Assembly (NCBI GenBank): GCA_009767595.1
Contig: VSDK01008791.1
Coordinates: 166,810 to 230,809, forward strand
Length of the DNA stretch: 64,000 nt
Origin: Symbiodinium kawagutii
Taxonomy: Eukaryota > Sar > Dinophyceae > Suessiales > Symbiodiniaceae
Direction: 5' to 3'
Part shown: one piece after another, positions 1 to 10,689 of the stretch
Numbering within the stretch: the first letter of the stretch is position 1
How the letters are laid out: each line of letters begins with the position of its first letter
Translations under genes and position numbers: made by a program
Notes under the pieces: model-generated
Seen by the model: the letters and a program-made list of their open reading frames with translations, nothing else
The model's database searches: none
What the model was told of the DNA's origin: nothing

Positions 1-60
1 TGGGAGAAGTGGTAGTAGCAGCAGCAGAAGTGGAAGTAGTAGCGGCAGCAGCAGTAGCCT
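1..60. repeat. Degenerate AGC/AGT trinucleotide tract
   Basis: The window opens inside a purine-rich mix of AGC, AGT, AGA and GGC triplets, a degraded microsatellite. Bases 61-760 after it show no island I can defend as coding. A gene whose first exon lies at 765-871 on the minus strand must run leftwards through here, so this stretch is probably its first intron or later exons that I could not recognise. Confidence 0.6.
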
Positions 61-764
61 CACGCAGCTGCAAAACCCGAGCGAAAACAGATCATCAACA
101 GCTTACATGTTTGCCCTTAGGTTCAAAAATGAATGCATGAACATTCTATCGCACTAGTTATTCGCGACAAAGAGATGGCCGGATGTGATGGAGAGATGGT
201 AACCAGGACGCGGGCTGAGCAGAAGTGGAGAGACTGTGAAATGTCATGCTGCGACCACACGAATTTGTTCAGGCCAAAAGCGTAAGACAAACTTTGGTTT
301 TTGCTCTCAACGGTTCTAGGTCCTTAGCTGTTAGCTGGTATCGTAGTTTGGCGATTCGTCCGTGTCCCCATGAATTGGTTGTGAAAATGACACCAATACA
401 CTTAATTCTGAACACGTGCGGCAGCTATGCCAGAGACAAAGCCCATGGAACCGAACTCTTCATCTGTCACGTTTAGGTACCTTCTGCCGCTTTGAGGTTC
501 TGCTCCGCCTTCAAAACCACGGCTTTTACATGAATAGCTGGTGACTCAGCATCACATATGAGGGGGTTGCCGGTATCAATATGGAATTGAACATCAATGA
601 GCCAGTATTAACCATGACATTCCAAATTATTGTTGGTGATGAGTGATGATCTCCTATAATTAACCCTTGGTAATCAGCTTGAATGTCTTGGTGTCCCATG
701 GTGGCCGAGGCACCAAGAAGTCTTCCTGTCACTGCAGTTGGAAGTCTGTATTGGTTCCTGGCAC

Positions 765-871
765 CCGAGTGCCATGGAGGCGCAGGGGTTTGGTTCTGTC
801 GGTGCCTGCAATCTCCGCTGCGCATGCGCTGCAGCCAGGCCCAAAATCAAGGCGCTGGTGACAAAGCCCAT
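765..871 (-). CDS. First exon of a secreted or membrane protein (signal peptide)
   Basis: The ATG at 871 opens a reading frame starting MGFVTSALILGLAAAHAQ, a textbook signal peptide: a short start, a hydrophobic core of about 14 residues, and an A-H-A cleavage motif before Q. The mature part begins RRLQAPTEPNPCASMAL. A plausible GT donor follows at 764-763 (CTCGG|GTGCC); without splicing the frame continues to 674. The gene is transcribed to the left and leaves the window. No domain is visible in so short a piece, so its function is unknown. It is one of three signal-peptide first exons on the same strand here (others at 44.29 and 57.17 kb). The signal peptide is fairly sure, the donor is a guess. 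Confidence 0.55.
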
Positions 872-3184
872 GGCGCTGTGAAGCAAAGGAGTCGAGTAAT
901 GCCAGGAGATATGGACCTCCTACGGACCCCTATGGATGCGATGGTGCTGATTGCAATCCAACTTGTAGCTGTTGGATCAATAATCCTCAGTTCACGGTCA
1001 ATAGCCATAAATATCGATCGTTGCTCACAAAATATGCAAAAAGGTTTCAAAATGAACAGAAAAATCCGCCTGTGCTAGCATATCAGTATCTATAGCTTTA
1101 ATGGCAAGTACTTGAAGAACTTGGTAGTTTACTGTCAGTTTACTTGTATGATTTATTCTGCTGAGGGCTCAGAAGCTCGTTTCCCTCAGGTGCATGTTGT
1201 GTCGATGAGGACTTCATGGCTTTACCTTTCCGTTTTTCCAATGGAGGGCCTACAGTATGCTGCGCCTTTCACCGGTCACATACTACTGCCCCTCAAAAAG
1301 CTGAGCACGGCGACATCTAATCTGGGGTGGGACACGTGAATCTTTCAAGTTGACAAAAGATCTGTTTGACAGCCGAGTCATGGAAATGAAATGTCCATGC
1401 AAAAGGTGTGCTTTGGTGCGTTAAGCCCAAGACAGTCGAAGGAACTACCATAGAGCGACCGTTTTTTTTAACGCCGGATGTAGGTGTTCGTCGCGATTGG
1501 AGGCTCCAACAGCGCAAGAAACAACTGCTTGCTGCATCTTGCTGCCTGCGGAAAAACGCATCTAGCTTCATTGAATTGCAGACTGTCTATGGTTCAAAGA
1601 GCTCAGTTCATTTGACGAGCGTCAATTCTGTACAACCCCAAAGACAATCGCAAAGCAGTCAAAACAATTCGTTCCTAATTGGCACTCCTCCAGGGCGGAT
1701 TCAGAATGTGGCCTAAATAAGATCTGCCCAATCATATGCGCCATTCAACAAGTGGTCTGTACTTTTCTACTTTCCAACGGGTTGAGGTAGGCATCAATCC
1801 TTGGGATGCCTACCTGGCTTTTGTCCACATTCTGGGGCTAACTCTTGGCAGTCCTTGGTTTGCATCTGCTAGGCAACTCCGTTCTCTTCCAAATGGCATC
1901 TTCAGAGTAAATCTACCCATAAACTTGAAAATGGAAAAGCCCAAACAAATAATCTTACTATATCTGTATATATATATATATAGCTTTCAAAAGAATCTTA
2001 ATGCTTCAAGCTGAGCTTGACAGTTGTCCCTTTGCAGTTGTGGCATTGGCTCCCAGTTGCGATCTAAAATGATGTACTTATATGTGCATTCATACATTCA
2101 CATATGTATATATATATATCTATCTATATAAACATAATATGTGTATGTACATGTATATGTAATATTGAGTATATAATATAATATGAAAGTGTAAATACGT
2201 ATACATATACATGTGTGTATATGTGCATGCACCAGTCTTGAGCTGGCTAAGTTTAGACATCTCCCCAAAGAATTGCATGCTCTCACGACCTCCGGCGAAC
2301 ATGTAATCACAGTTTCACGGTACCCATGCGGTTTCACGGTCGCTGTGCTTCGATTTGCAGAAATGCATAAAGGATCAGAAGCGTAAGCAGGCTACCCTTA
2401 GGTATTCCACAAATTTAGACTTCCCATCCATTGGGCATCCCAAGACTTCCTGCTCATTGCATTGTCACGATACTTGCACATGGTCATGACAGGTTGCCCA
2501 ACAAGATCCTGAAACGGCGGCATCATCACCGAATCCCCAAGAAAACCATCCACCTTTTCCAAGTCAGAGCTCATTTTACCAAGTTCACCTCTGCCAGGAA
2601 TGCAATCGTGCAGTACTTCTTCCCACCTCAGCGACACGGTGATCTGATGATTCGCAGCCACAGCTGGACTTCAGCTTCTGCGGGGTAAACCTGTCATGCT
2701 TTTCGCCCTTCAACTTGTGAAGGTCTGTAAATTGAACCATCATTCCTCAGCTACCTGGTGCTTTTTCATCGAAACATGTCTTCGAAAAACCCTTCTAGCA
2801 AGTGGCATATCCATAGTCGTATCCCCCACCCTTTAGGAAACACCACCTTTGGGAGTAACATCTTTTGAACAGCTAAAATAGCCCTATTTCATGCCACCAC
2901 GAGGTATTTCCATCTTCACCACAGTGATACTCACCTGTATATCCTGTAGTGTGACCCTGTGTCAATCAATCTGGCCTTTTTCAAGGTTCGCTCGGACCCC
3001 CGAATGAGCATCCCAACCATGTCCAGAATGGTGCGGTCATACCATGCCCCATGCATAGACAATGTATACTAATGTTAGTAGAACAATAGTAGATGTCATT
3101 AATTAGTAGATCGCCCTCTGGTATACTAATGTTAGCTACCAGACATTGTAATCCCCTATGATCGACCGCTTGTGATTGACAATG

Positions 3185-3290
3185 ATCCGCCATTGCAAAC
3201 CATGATTAACCTGTGCCAACCATTACCAACCATCACCAACCCTTACCAACCATGACCAGTCATTGTATGACCAACAGTTGGATCAAGAGA
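3185..3290. repeat. Degenerate 10-bp ACCAACCATT tandem repeat
   Basis: About ten imperfect copies of the word ACCAACCATT/ACCAACCATC/CAACCCTTAC follow one another. The same word family, on either strand, recurs as TGGTTAATGGT or CAACCATTA at many places in the window (for example 3590-3960, 5095-5580, 36560-36720, 46560-46600, 50220-50880), so it is a genome-wide texture rather than a single array. Confidence 0.6.
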
Positions 3291-4627
3291 CCCATTATGT
3301 ATCCATTCATGAAACATGGTATAGCCAATACCGACCATGACTCACCACCTGCATATGAACCTATATGTGGCGTTGGGTTGAGGGCTCCTGTACCCCTAGT
3401 GAACGTCCAAAAGATGAACAAACACCATGCGTCGGAACGTTTACCTACCCAATTTCGCATCATTGCGATGAAGGATGGCCACGATAGGTGGTCACAGATG
3501 CTTATCATCTCCGATGATTAGCCACCATTCTATCAACAGCTAGCAAAAGGAAGGTCATTGTGACCATCAATATCCACTACCATGATTATATGGCTATGGG
3601 TCAAAACCCTGTACCCCTGGTTCCCACCATTAACCATTGTTTTTCCTATTATTGTTGCTTAATATTGATGGTTAATACTGACCCATACCCATAATATGAT
3701 TATATCACCACAACTGACAACTGTTTGCTCAGTCTCGCACTCGTCGCGGTTTGCTTCGGAGGATGGCCAGAGATGCTGCCACTGAAGGCGCGGGGCCTGA
3801 ACGCGAATCGCCACTGATTTCCGCATTCCGGACGCCTGGTTCATAAGGATTTCCATGTTCTCTTTAGTGGTTATGGTTAACTACTATCAATTGTAATTGG
3901 TAATGGTTAATACTGATTGATGTTGGCTAATAGTCGTCAAAACTGGTCAGTACTGAACTGTTTATGTAATACTTGCTAATTGTGGTTCATAACGGCTATT
4001 TTGTTTAAGAATCACTAGTCGTGGCAATGAAATAATTGTTTTGATGGCTAATGATGAGTATTGATCGTGGATAATAATGATTCAGTTTCTGATGAATTGT
4101 GGTAATCAATAGATATGAATATGCTGGAAGCAATGTGCAGTATGTGCGATACTGTAAGTCTGATAAGAATGCAAGAATAAACACCAGCAGTAAGAAACAA
4201 TCGCAATCTAACAATGTCTGGCGGGGAAAAAATAATCATCATGAATTGAAGAACACAAAATTGATCACTGCCGTCTTTGGAGTTCTTTTCATCAAACCAC
4301 GCGCATTTATAATCGGGCGGATTTCCAAGACTGGTGCTGCGTGTCCAAACATCTTTCTGCAAGCATAAATTCTGCTGTTTATCTTGTTTTCGTGCTTTCA
4401 ACAGAGTGTGGGTGCGCGAGTGAATTTTACGTACATCCTACATCTTTTTTCTCAGGGTAAAGGTATCTTGACAGGGATCGCACCACATTAATTTCAGGAA
4501 GTATGCAGTAGCTTGGAAATAGAATACAAAATGCTTACGCCTTCATCACAAACATCGCTCTGTGGTGCAATCAACCTTCTCAGTGCGAAGCGACCTCGCA
4601 ACAAAGGGACACCACAACACAAGGACC

Positions 4628-4686
4628 AAGTTCAACATGGTTCAACATGGTTCAACATGGTTCAACATGGTTCAACATGGTTCAAC
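4628..4686. repeat. Exact 10-bp tandem repeat (GTTCAACATG)
   Basis: The unit GTTCAACATG occurs five to six times without mismatch, ending in a variant copy GTTCAACCATG. Because 10 is not a multiple of 3, the peptide read across it cycles frames, so the open frames here are repeat artefacts. Confidence 0.9.
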
Positions 4687-6876
4687 CATGCTGCGAATGA
4701 AGAATGTGGAGATGGATCTGTGTTTTCCCAAGGCGAATGGAATTGTGGGAAGCTTGGAAGGTCACTAGCCCTCAGTCAGAAGAAACTTTGAACTCTCCCG
4801 GGAGGTGAGGGAAGGCACAAGTTAAAATCGAAGACTTGCTCCACAGAATTCCCTTCCAAAAGACTTTCAAACACGTATCCACGATGCATGTTTACACATC
4901 TTAGGGTGGAGAGGATAGTACTGCTGCTTGGAAAGAAAAAAACAAGCTGGAGCATGAAAGCGAACTGAATTGAAGGCAACGTGTCCGAAACGAGCATCAA
5001 AGGGATGTAGACCACGAATCAAAACAGTCTGCGTAGCCTACTTCAAACGCAAGGAGTGATGACCGAAGTGGTCCGCGTGTGCAAAGAATAGTACTTAGTT
5101 GTTGGTGGTCAATGATTATTGTCAACAATGGTTGTCAGCAATGGTTTTGGTTCATCTTACTCATGGTTTCATGTCGGTGACTCGATGATCGTTTAATGCT
5201 TACTTGTAACAATGACCATTAATATCTCATTGTTTGTATAATAATAATGGATAATTGTGTATGATTTCTTGATGACGATGGATCTTCTATTGATGCTGAA
5301 GCGTGGTTTAAGCATCATGGCTACCACTGGTACTTCATGCTGAGTACTGATAATTGGTTCGAAAATGCTTCTTGCCGGTTTCTCATGTTTCAAAAACCGT
5401 TTTGATCAAAATAAACCTTGGTTGTTTTCCATCCACCACTCAATATGATCTGTATATGTAGACAATTAAACCAGCAATCGAAACCATCCACCACTGATAA
5501 ACAAACCACCCCACCATAAAGTCAACATAAAGTCAACCATTCGTAACTCCATTGAGTCAACATGAATCAACCACTAGTCCCTAAGCCGTACCTCCAGGAT
5601 TTTTTGTGAAAAATCCACAGTTCACCATCAGTGATCACGAAGTCTCAGGGCCGTACCCACGCCAGTGAGGCTGGTGCGCACCGGTGGCGGGCGAGGTGGG
5701 CAGAGCTCCCTCTCCAAGGAATCCTGGCGGGTGAACTCGTTGATCCAGGGTTTAAATGATCTAACAGATGTTGATGGAAATATCTGTTGGATGTTAACAG
5801 ATGTTGTTGTTAGATATCTGTTGGATGTTGAGGGAAATTGTGGTTGATGTTAGGAGATGTTAGATGTTGTGATGATGAATGATTTAGCAAGAGCCTAGGG
5901 ATATAACAACTATGTTGGGTACTTAGGTGATTGCATTATGGGAACTGGGGATTCTCATGGATTCTTACCTCAAAAAGAAGCCAACCAATGGTGATCCCCT
6001 GCAATTCCGAAGCGTCTTGCGATTTCTGCTGGGAGAACGATGACGTTCCGAAACTGAGTTCTCATTGGGGACTTAATCTGTCCCTGTCACCCTCCAGGGC
6101 CAGGCTATTGCCATTGCCCCAGCAGCTGGCATGTCATGGCCTGGAAGTGTACAAAAATTGCCCAGGAACGTGAAGCTGATACCCTAAGAATTATCGCACT
6201 TGAGATTGCAATAATGCATCCGGAATCTATCTTCTTAGGGGGTTCTTTGCATTACCAGCAACCTGCACATTCAATTTGGTCTGTCTTCCGTTCTCCAGAA
6301 AATATTAGAAGAAACTTGCAGCGGGGATTCTGTTGAGCCCATTTCAAGGTCCGTGCTTGTCGTGAGGAGACGGGACACCAGTACCTGTTGGAAATATCCG
6401 ATCAAGGTTTTCTTGCACTGGAGGCCACATGTGAAGTTGTTCACAAGTTTCTAAGCAGGGTACCTTCTGGTCACTTGAAAACTTGGTACAAAGGGATCAC
6501 AAAACACCAGAAAAGAATGTACGACTAATCCTTAGCAGCAGACCCTACTCTGTCTTGAGACAGAGCGGCGTTACGCCTCTTTGGTCATAGGCGCACTTAC
6601 TTTATGCCTCATGGGGGTCACTATCCAAATCCACATCTTGCATCAAATGGCAAACATCATGGTACAATATCGTTGTGTGTTGTCAAATAGAGATATACAT
6701 TTACATGATATATATGCCTGCATGTATAGATATCCATCTAATATGTTTCTTTACAGATGTAAATAATGTAAAGTACACATCATCTGCACTCCAGTTACTA
6801 TTGCGTGGCTGCCCCCTTTGGCCTCAGATTGTGATCTGCTCACTGTGGAGGTTGCCCTTGTCTCTCGGAGGTCCAC

Positions 6877-6973
6877 CTGGAATGTGAAAGATCCAGCTTT
6901 GAATAAACCAGTTGTACTGATGGAACCTGCTGGTGGGGAAAGGTATGTATGAACTTCATCAAAGTTCACTTTG
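6877..6973 (-). CDS. Candidate internal exon, unknown protein
   Basis: The frame reads KVNFDEVHTYLSPPAGSIST and continues to SFTFQ. It is entered through a pyrimidine-rich acceptor (CTTTACAG|C) and left through CAG|GTGG. Of the other two minus frames, the one I checked is interrupted. The frame stays open past that donor to about 6751, so a later donor is possible. The composition is that of an ordinary soluble segment. I recognise no family. Confidence 0.45.
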
Positions 6974-8046
6974 CTGTAAAGAAGAAGGGTGCAAGGTTTT
7001 GAGTTTTGACTCACTAGCATCTAGGGTCGATAACAAACAATCACAGTGAATCTAATTGTACCATAGGCTACCATGGAGGACCATGCATGTAAACCATGGC
7101 CTTGTATGGCTTCGTACCTTTTGGTTGACCTGGCAATAGTCATGATCCGCAATGATCAGCGATCAGCAATATGAATATCCCAAAGACGAGAAGGACAGAT
7201 GGCCAGCTGTTGCGTAGCCAAGAGAAACAGGGCAACTGTCAAAGCCTATCCCCAAATTCCAAGAAAAAGAGAATACCATGGCGACGAGACAGTGTTGTTG
7301 GCATAGGGTCAACTTGTACAAGCGTCGCCCTTGTTGAACTGCTGCATTGTAAACTCCCACAACTTAAAATCACAAGCGATATGGTTGAAACTGGGGGGTG
7401 CCACAGCAGATCTCCCATTTGAAACTAGAACCATCTCCTGCTTAAATACTGCTTAAATACGTGGTGCTGCCCACAGTCCCATGCCTCGTTGCAGTCTTCG
7501 TCTCCCAAGAAATCCTTCAGCCCCGAGGCCGATGAGGTCCGGGACACAGGAGCTACCTCGGCGTTGCGACAGTTTCATCTCTTTCTGACTACCAGATCCA
7601 ACTCAGACCCAACTCAAATCCAAGGACAGCCATTGGGAATCTCAACCGACAGTGATTCGTCCCACTCTCCTTCTGTACTCATTCTTCCAAGCTGAGTTCG
7701 CGTCATTGCTCGCACTCGCTCCTGTTTCAGTTCCGACCACTGGTGCCTTGAGGCCAACGCACCGACGCAACTGGATCTGCGATCCAAAAAACATGTATAT
7801 CACATACACATGTATTCATTGATATTCATTGTGTTACTTGTGCATAGATGCACCTCGAAATAGCAACGCTGACGCCAAGACAGCATTTCTTTGACAAGTG
7901 GACTTCCATTGGCAGCTGGGTTCTCAGGAACTGGAGTTCCTCTTGTAGCCAATATGTATGGTCATTCATCGCCAGTCTTCATCCTCAACAACTTACTTTA
8001 TCGAGAAAGTGGTTGGCAGTCACACCAGTTTAACCGAAAATCATGT

Positions 8047-8062
8047 GAATTCAATTGAATTC
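8047..8062. repeat. Perfect 16-bp palindrome
   Basis: GAATTCAATTGAATTC reads the same on both strands. It is followed by three spaced CTCCTAGGA words, each itself built on the palindrome CCTAGG. No function is inferred. Confidence 0.9.
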
Positions 8063-8265
8063 AAATGATATCCCAGGAACTCTCCTAGGAACTCTCCTAG
8101 GACATCTCCTAGGAATCTTGCATAACAGGGTGGGTCCCAGGCCCCGAAGCCAGGTGCCTCGGGTATCTCAGGAGGTGCCTCGGGTGCCTCAGATGTCTTG
8201 TGCGCTTTCAATTCGAGGAAGTTCCTCCAGGCGCTGATCCTCTCCTGCGGGATGTTGCCAGCCTG

Positions 8266-8352
8266 CGAGGAGACAACGAGGAGACAACGAGGAGACAACG
8301 AGGAGACAACGAGGAGACAACGAGGAGACAACGAGGAGACAACGAGGAGACA
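8266..8352. repeat. 11-bp tandem repeat, about 8 copies
   Basis: The unit CGAGGAGACAA repeats almost eight times with no mismatch that I can see. In the minus frames it gives alternating S-L-S-P-R-C-L-L-V-V-S peptides, in the plus frame E-E-T-T-R-R-Q-R-G-D-N. Both are products of the 11-bp period and not evidence of a gene. Confidence 0.95.
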
Positions 8353-9795
8353 TCCGAAGAGCCTCACTAAATCTCACGAATCTTAGCAGGTGAAACATTT
8401 GAGCATGATCAAAAGATGGAAAAGAAAGTTGAACTCGTTTGGGTTGGGCTATCCCGTCACAGACGATTTCCTTGGAGAAGGATCAGGTCCTGCAAAATCC
8501 AGTACCGAGCCAAGGTGCGAGAAGAGCATCGAACTCCATCAGAATTGTCCCCAGCATCGAAAGGGTTTCTTTTACCTCACGGGACATCGAGAAATTCACT
8601 AATTCCAGGTCCCATCGGGTTTTGGACAATACACTCTACTCCTGGCTTTTGACATCTCACAAATGTAAATGACCCAATACTTTCACCTACCCATTTTGGA
8701 AATATTTGGTCATCACCCATAGCAATAGTGTTTGGTCACTGATGTTATCATTCCTTCTTATTTGCCAGCATTATGAACTATGAATATTGAATAACATTGA
8801 ATGAATCGAATAATCATTATTATCCATTACATTATTAACTTTTATCAAGCGGAGATGCTGTTGCTTACCCATAGCCATTTGAAAACTGGGTTGCCGAACT
8901 TTTGTTCCTATGAGCAAAGTCCTGGGGCCTAGCCCATTCCCTGTAGTGAATAGCCCTGAGGATAGCAGAGGTAGTCTTCAAATCACTGTGCTCGGTGGCA
9001 GGGCAGAAAATCAACTTACAGTATCAACTCGGTCTTGATTCTTGGTTGATACACTGAATGGATTTATGCCAACATTCCACAACCGTTGAGCTGACTGGTT
9101 ATTATTATCCTGCCCTCCAATCCCGTGAGATCCAAACGTGCCCAGAGCAGATTATCCACCCTGAAACTACAACCTTCAAAGCCTTCTGTCCAAAAAAGAA
9201 ATATTTGGAAGCGCATCAGCCGGGCCACCTCCGGTCTCAGATCATCTGGCTTCTCAAGGCCCTTGGTTCAGCATTTTGATTTGGCAAATCTTGCAATGTT
9301 CCACCGGTTCCGCCGGTCCCGCTGGTTCCGCCGGTTCCTCATTAGCACTGTAGGATTCATCAAGGACAACGGATTGACATGGGCGCAACTTTGCCATCTT
9401 AAGTAGCCAGAAACTTCATGTACGAAACAGCTTTCCAAACCAATAAACCCTAAAATATGATGGTCTTTGAGACTGCTCAAAATAGGTTCAAATCCAGGGC
9501 CACCAGTCCAAGTGACTCTTGCTGCCGCCATGCCCCGAAGCATGACGCCCAAGTGACCTCAGTTCGAAGCAGTAAGGGAAGTGCTGGACCCATGGCCAAA
9601 AACCACAATTGGAATGTACTACTCAGACCTCCGATTCAACATTGGGAAGCTTATGGAAATCGGCGGGTCGAATGTCTGAAGTATGAATTTCGAAGATTCA
9701 TGTGGCCAATTCGCAACAAACTGCGCATCCGCAGCCAACATCGTTTCAGGACGTGTCATGGCATCTGATTTGGGTTCGATAAAGCATGGGTATCC

Positions 9796-10125
9796 TCATT
9801 CCCAAAAAAAACGGGAAACTACAGGGGTGTTATCCCCGCCAACAACACGCGGCACCTCATCTGACTGTGGAAAAAACGCACTTTCCCGGGCATCAGGGTT
9901 GACATCCTTTGAATAGAGAGAACAGATCTTTGTATCTATTTTTGCCGTCCTGAATTCTGCAATCCGAAGATACAAGTTTGACACCCGACACGACACAGCC
10001 ATCAAGATGACCGCCTGTGAGTAGTACAATCGAGGATAGGGAAATGCATTGGCAAAAGTCTGGGTGCATAAGCCCATCCTTCGCACATGTGTTGAAATCT
10101 CTGCTATCTCCAGTCCATTCAGCAA
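9796..10125 (-). CDS. Candidate exon, unknown protein
   Basis: A minus frame stays open for 109 codons. It includes VSNLYLRIAEFRTAKIDTKI and then KDVNPDARESAFFPQSDEVP, an ordinary mixed-charge composition. A plus-strand frame across 9683-9916 is also open, so the strand is not certain; the minus reading is preferred because the neighbouring exon at 10407-10670 is on that strand. Splice borders were not fixed. No family is recognised. Confidence 0.3.
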   Translation of the reverse strand: MLNGLEIAEISTHVRRMGLCTQTFANAFPYPRLYYSQAVILMAVSCRVSNLYLRIAEFRTAKIDTKICSLYSKDVNPDARESAFFPQSDEVPRVVGGDNTPVVSRFFWE

Positions 10126-10406
10126 GCCTGAGGGTCTACAGCCAGATCTGAAGCAATGTCCAAGTCACTGTCCAGCATCTTGTACCCTTGGCACGATTGC
10201 CACTACAAGGCTGGGAGGTTCCAGTGGGCTTGGGTCCCAAATCACGAACGCGTTGGACCTACTTTGCTTGCCTCACTTGTGCTGGGAAAACAGATCGACC
10301 AAATGGTGGCCAAAGTCTTGTAAAAAATTGATTTCTCTCTGACCGGACGTCAGTGACTTGGCATTGATTTATTGATTTGTAGCTTGCCACTACACCCGAC
10401 GTGTAC

Positions 10407-10670
10407 CTTCATCAACCAAAACCCGCTCCACGTTTCATCCACATCCACAACAAGATAATTCCCGCGACCATGGCCCGAACCTTCAAAACCACGTAAAACA
10501 GAAATGCCTTCAGTGTGAATTTCACACCTCTGCCCTCTGCCATCCACCAGTGATTTCACCAAGAATCTGTGTCTGATCGCCCTCAGTCTCTTCTCCGCAT
10601 ATTTGGTTTCGTCCATGGGCTTGTCATCGCTGGCCCGGGCTCTCGGCCAAGTGGGAGGGAGCAGGTGAGC
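10407..10670 (-). CDS. Candidate internal exon, 88 codons, unknown protein
   Basis: Acceptor GCGCAG|GCT and donor ATGAAG|GTAC bound exactly 88 codons in phase 0 at both ends. The peptide starts AHLLPPTWPRARASDD, includes ETKYAEKRLRAIRHRFLVKS and ends DETWSGFWLMK. Another minus frame checked is broken by stops. The basic, helix-like centre followed by a glycine-rich stretch and an aromatic end suggests a real folded protein. I do not recognise it. This is one of the best-supported exons in the left third of the window. Confidence 0.55.
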
Positions 10671-10689
10671 CTGCGCGGGGCGGGATTGG

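Larger units (their letters stand above)
872..6750. other. Long stretch without a defensible gene
   Basis: I found no island with a protein-like frame plus splice sites. It holds AT-rich sequence, TA/CA microsatellite (about 1965-1985 and 2100-2225), a degenerate ACCAACCATT-type repeat (about 3185-3290, with related words to about 3990 and again at 5095-5580), an exact 10-bp tandem repeat (4628-4686) and a degenerate GATGTTGTTAGATATCTGTTG-like stretch (5755-5875). Intergenic or intronic. Confidence 0.5.
7000..9790. other. Mostly non-coding stretch with repeats
   Basis: No exon with convincing boundaries. A minus frame at about 8130-8265 (containing AWRNFLELKAHKTSEAPEAP) is a weak candidate lying against an 11-bp tandem repeat. 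A plus frame at 9457-9768 (103 residues) has no recognisable content. A short run of CTCCTAGGA words (8080-8120) follows a perfect 16-bp palindrome at 8047-8062. Confidence 0.35.

Noticed and set aside
4628-8352. CRISPR-like array from regular short repeats
   Set aside because: The repeats are contiguous without spacers, and the DNA is eukaryotic in character.
9478-9505. tRNA B-box-like AGGTTCAAATCCAGG
   Set aside because: The putative T-stem pairs only two bases and no A-box or acceptor stem is present.
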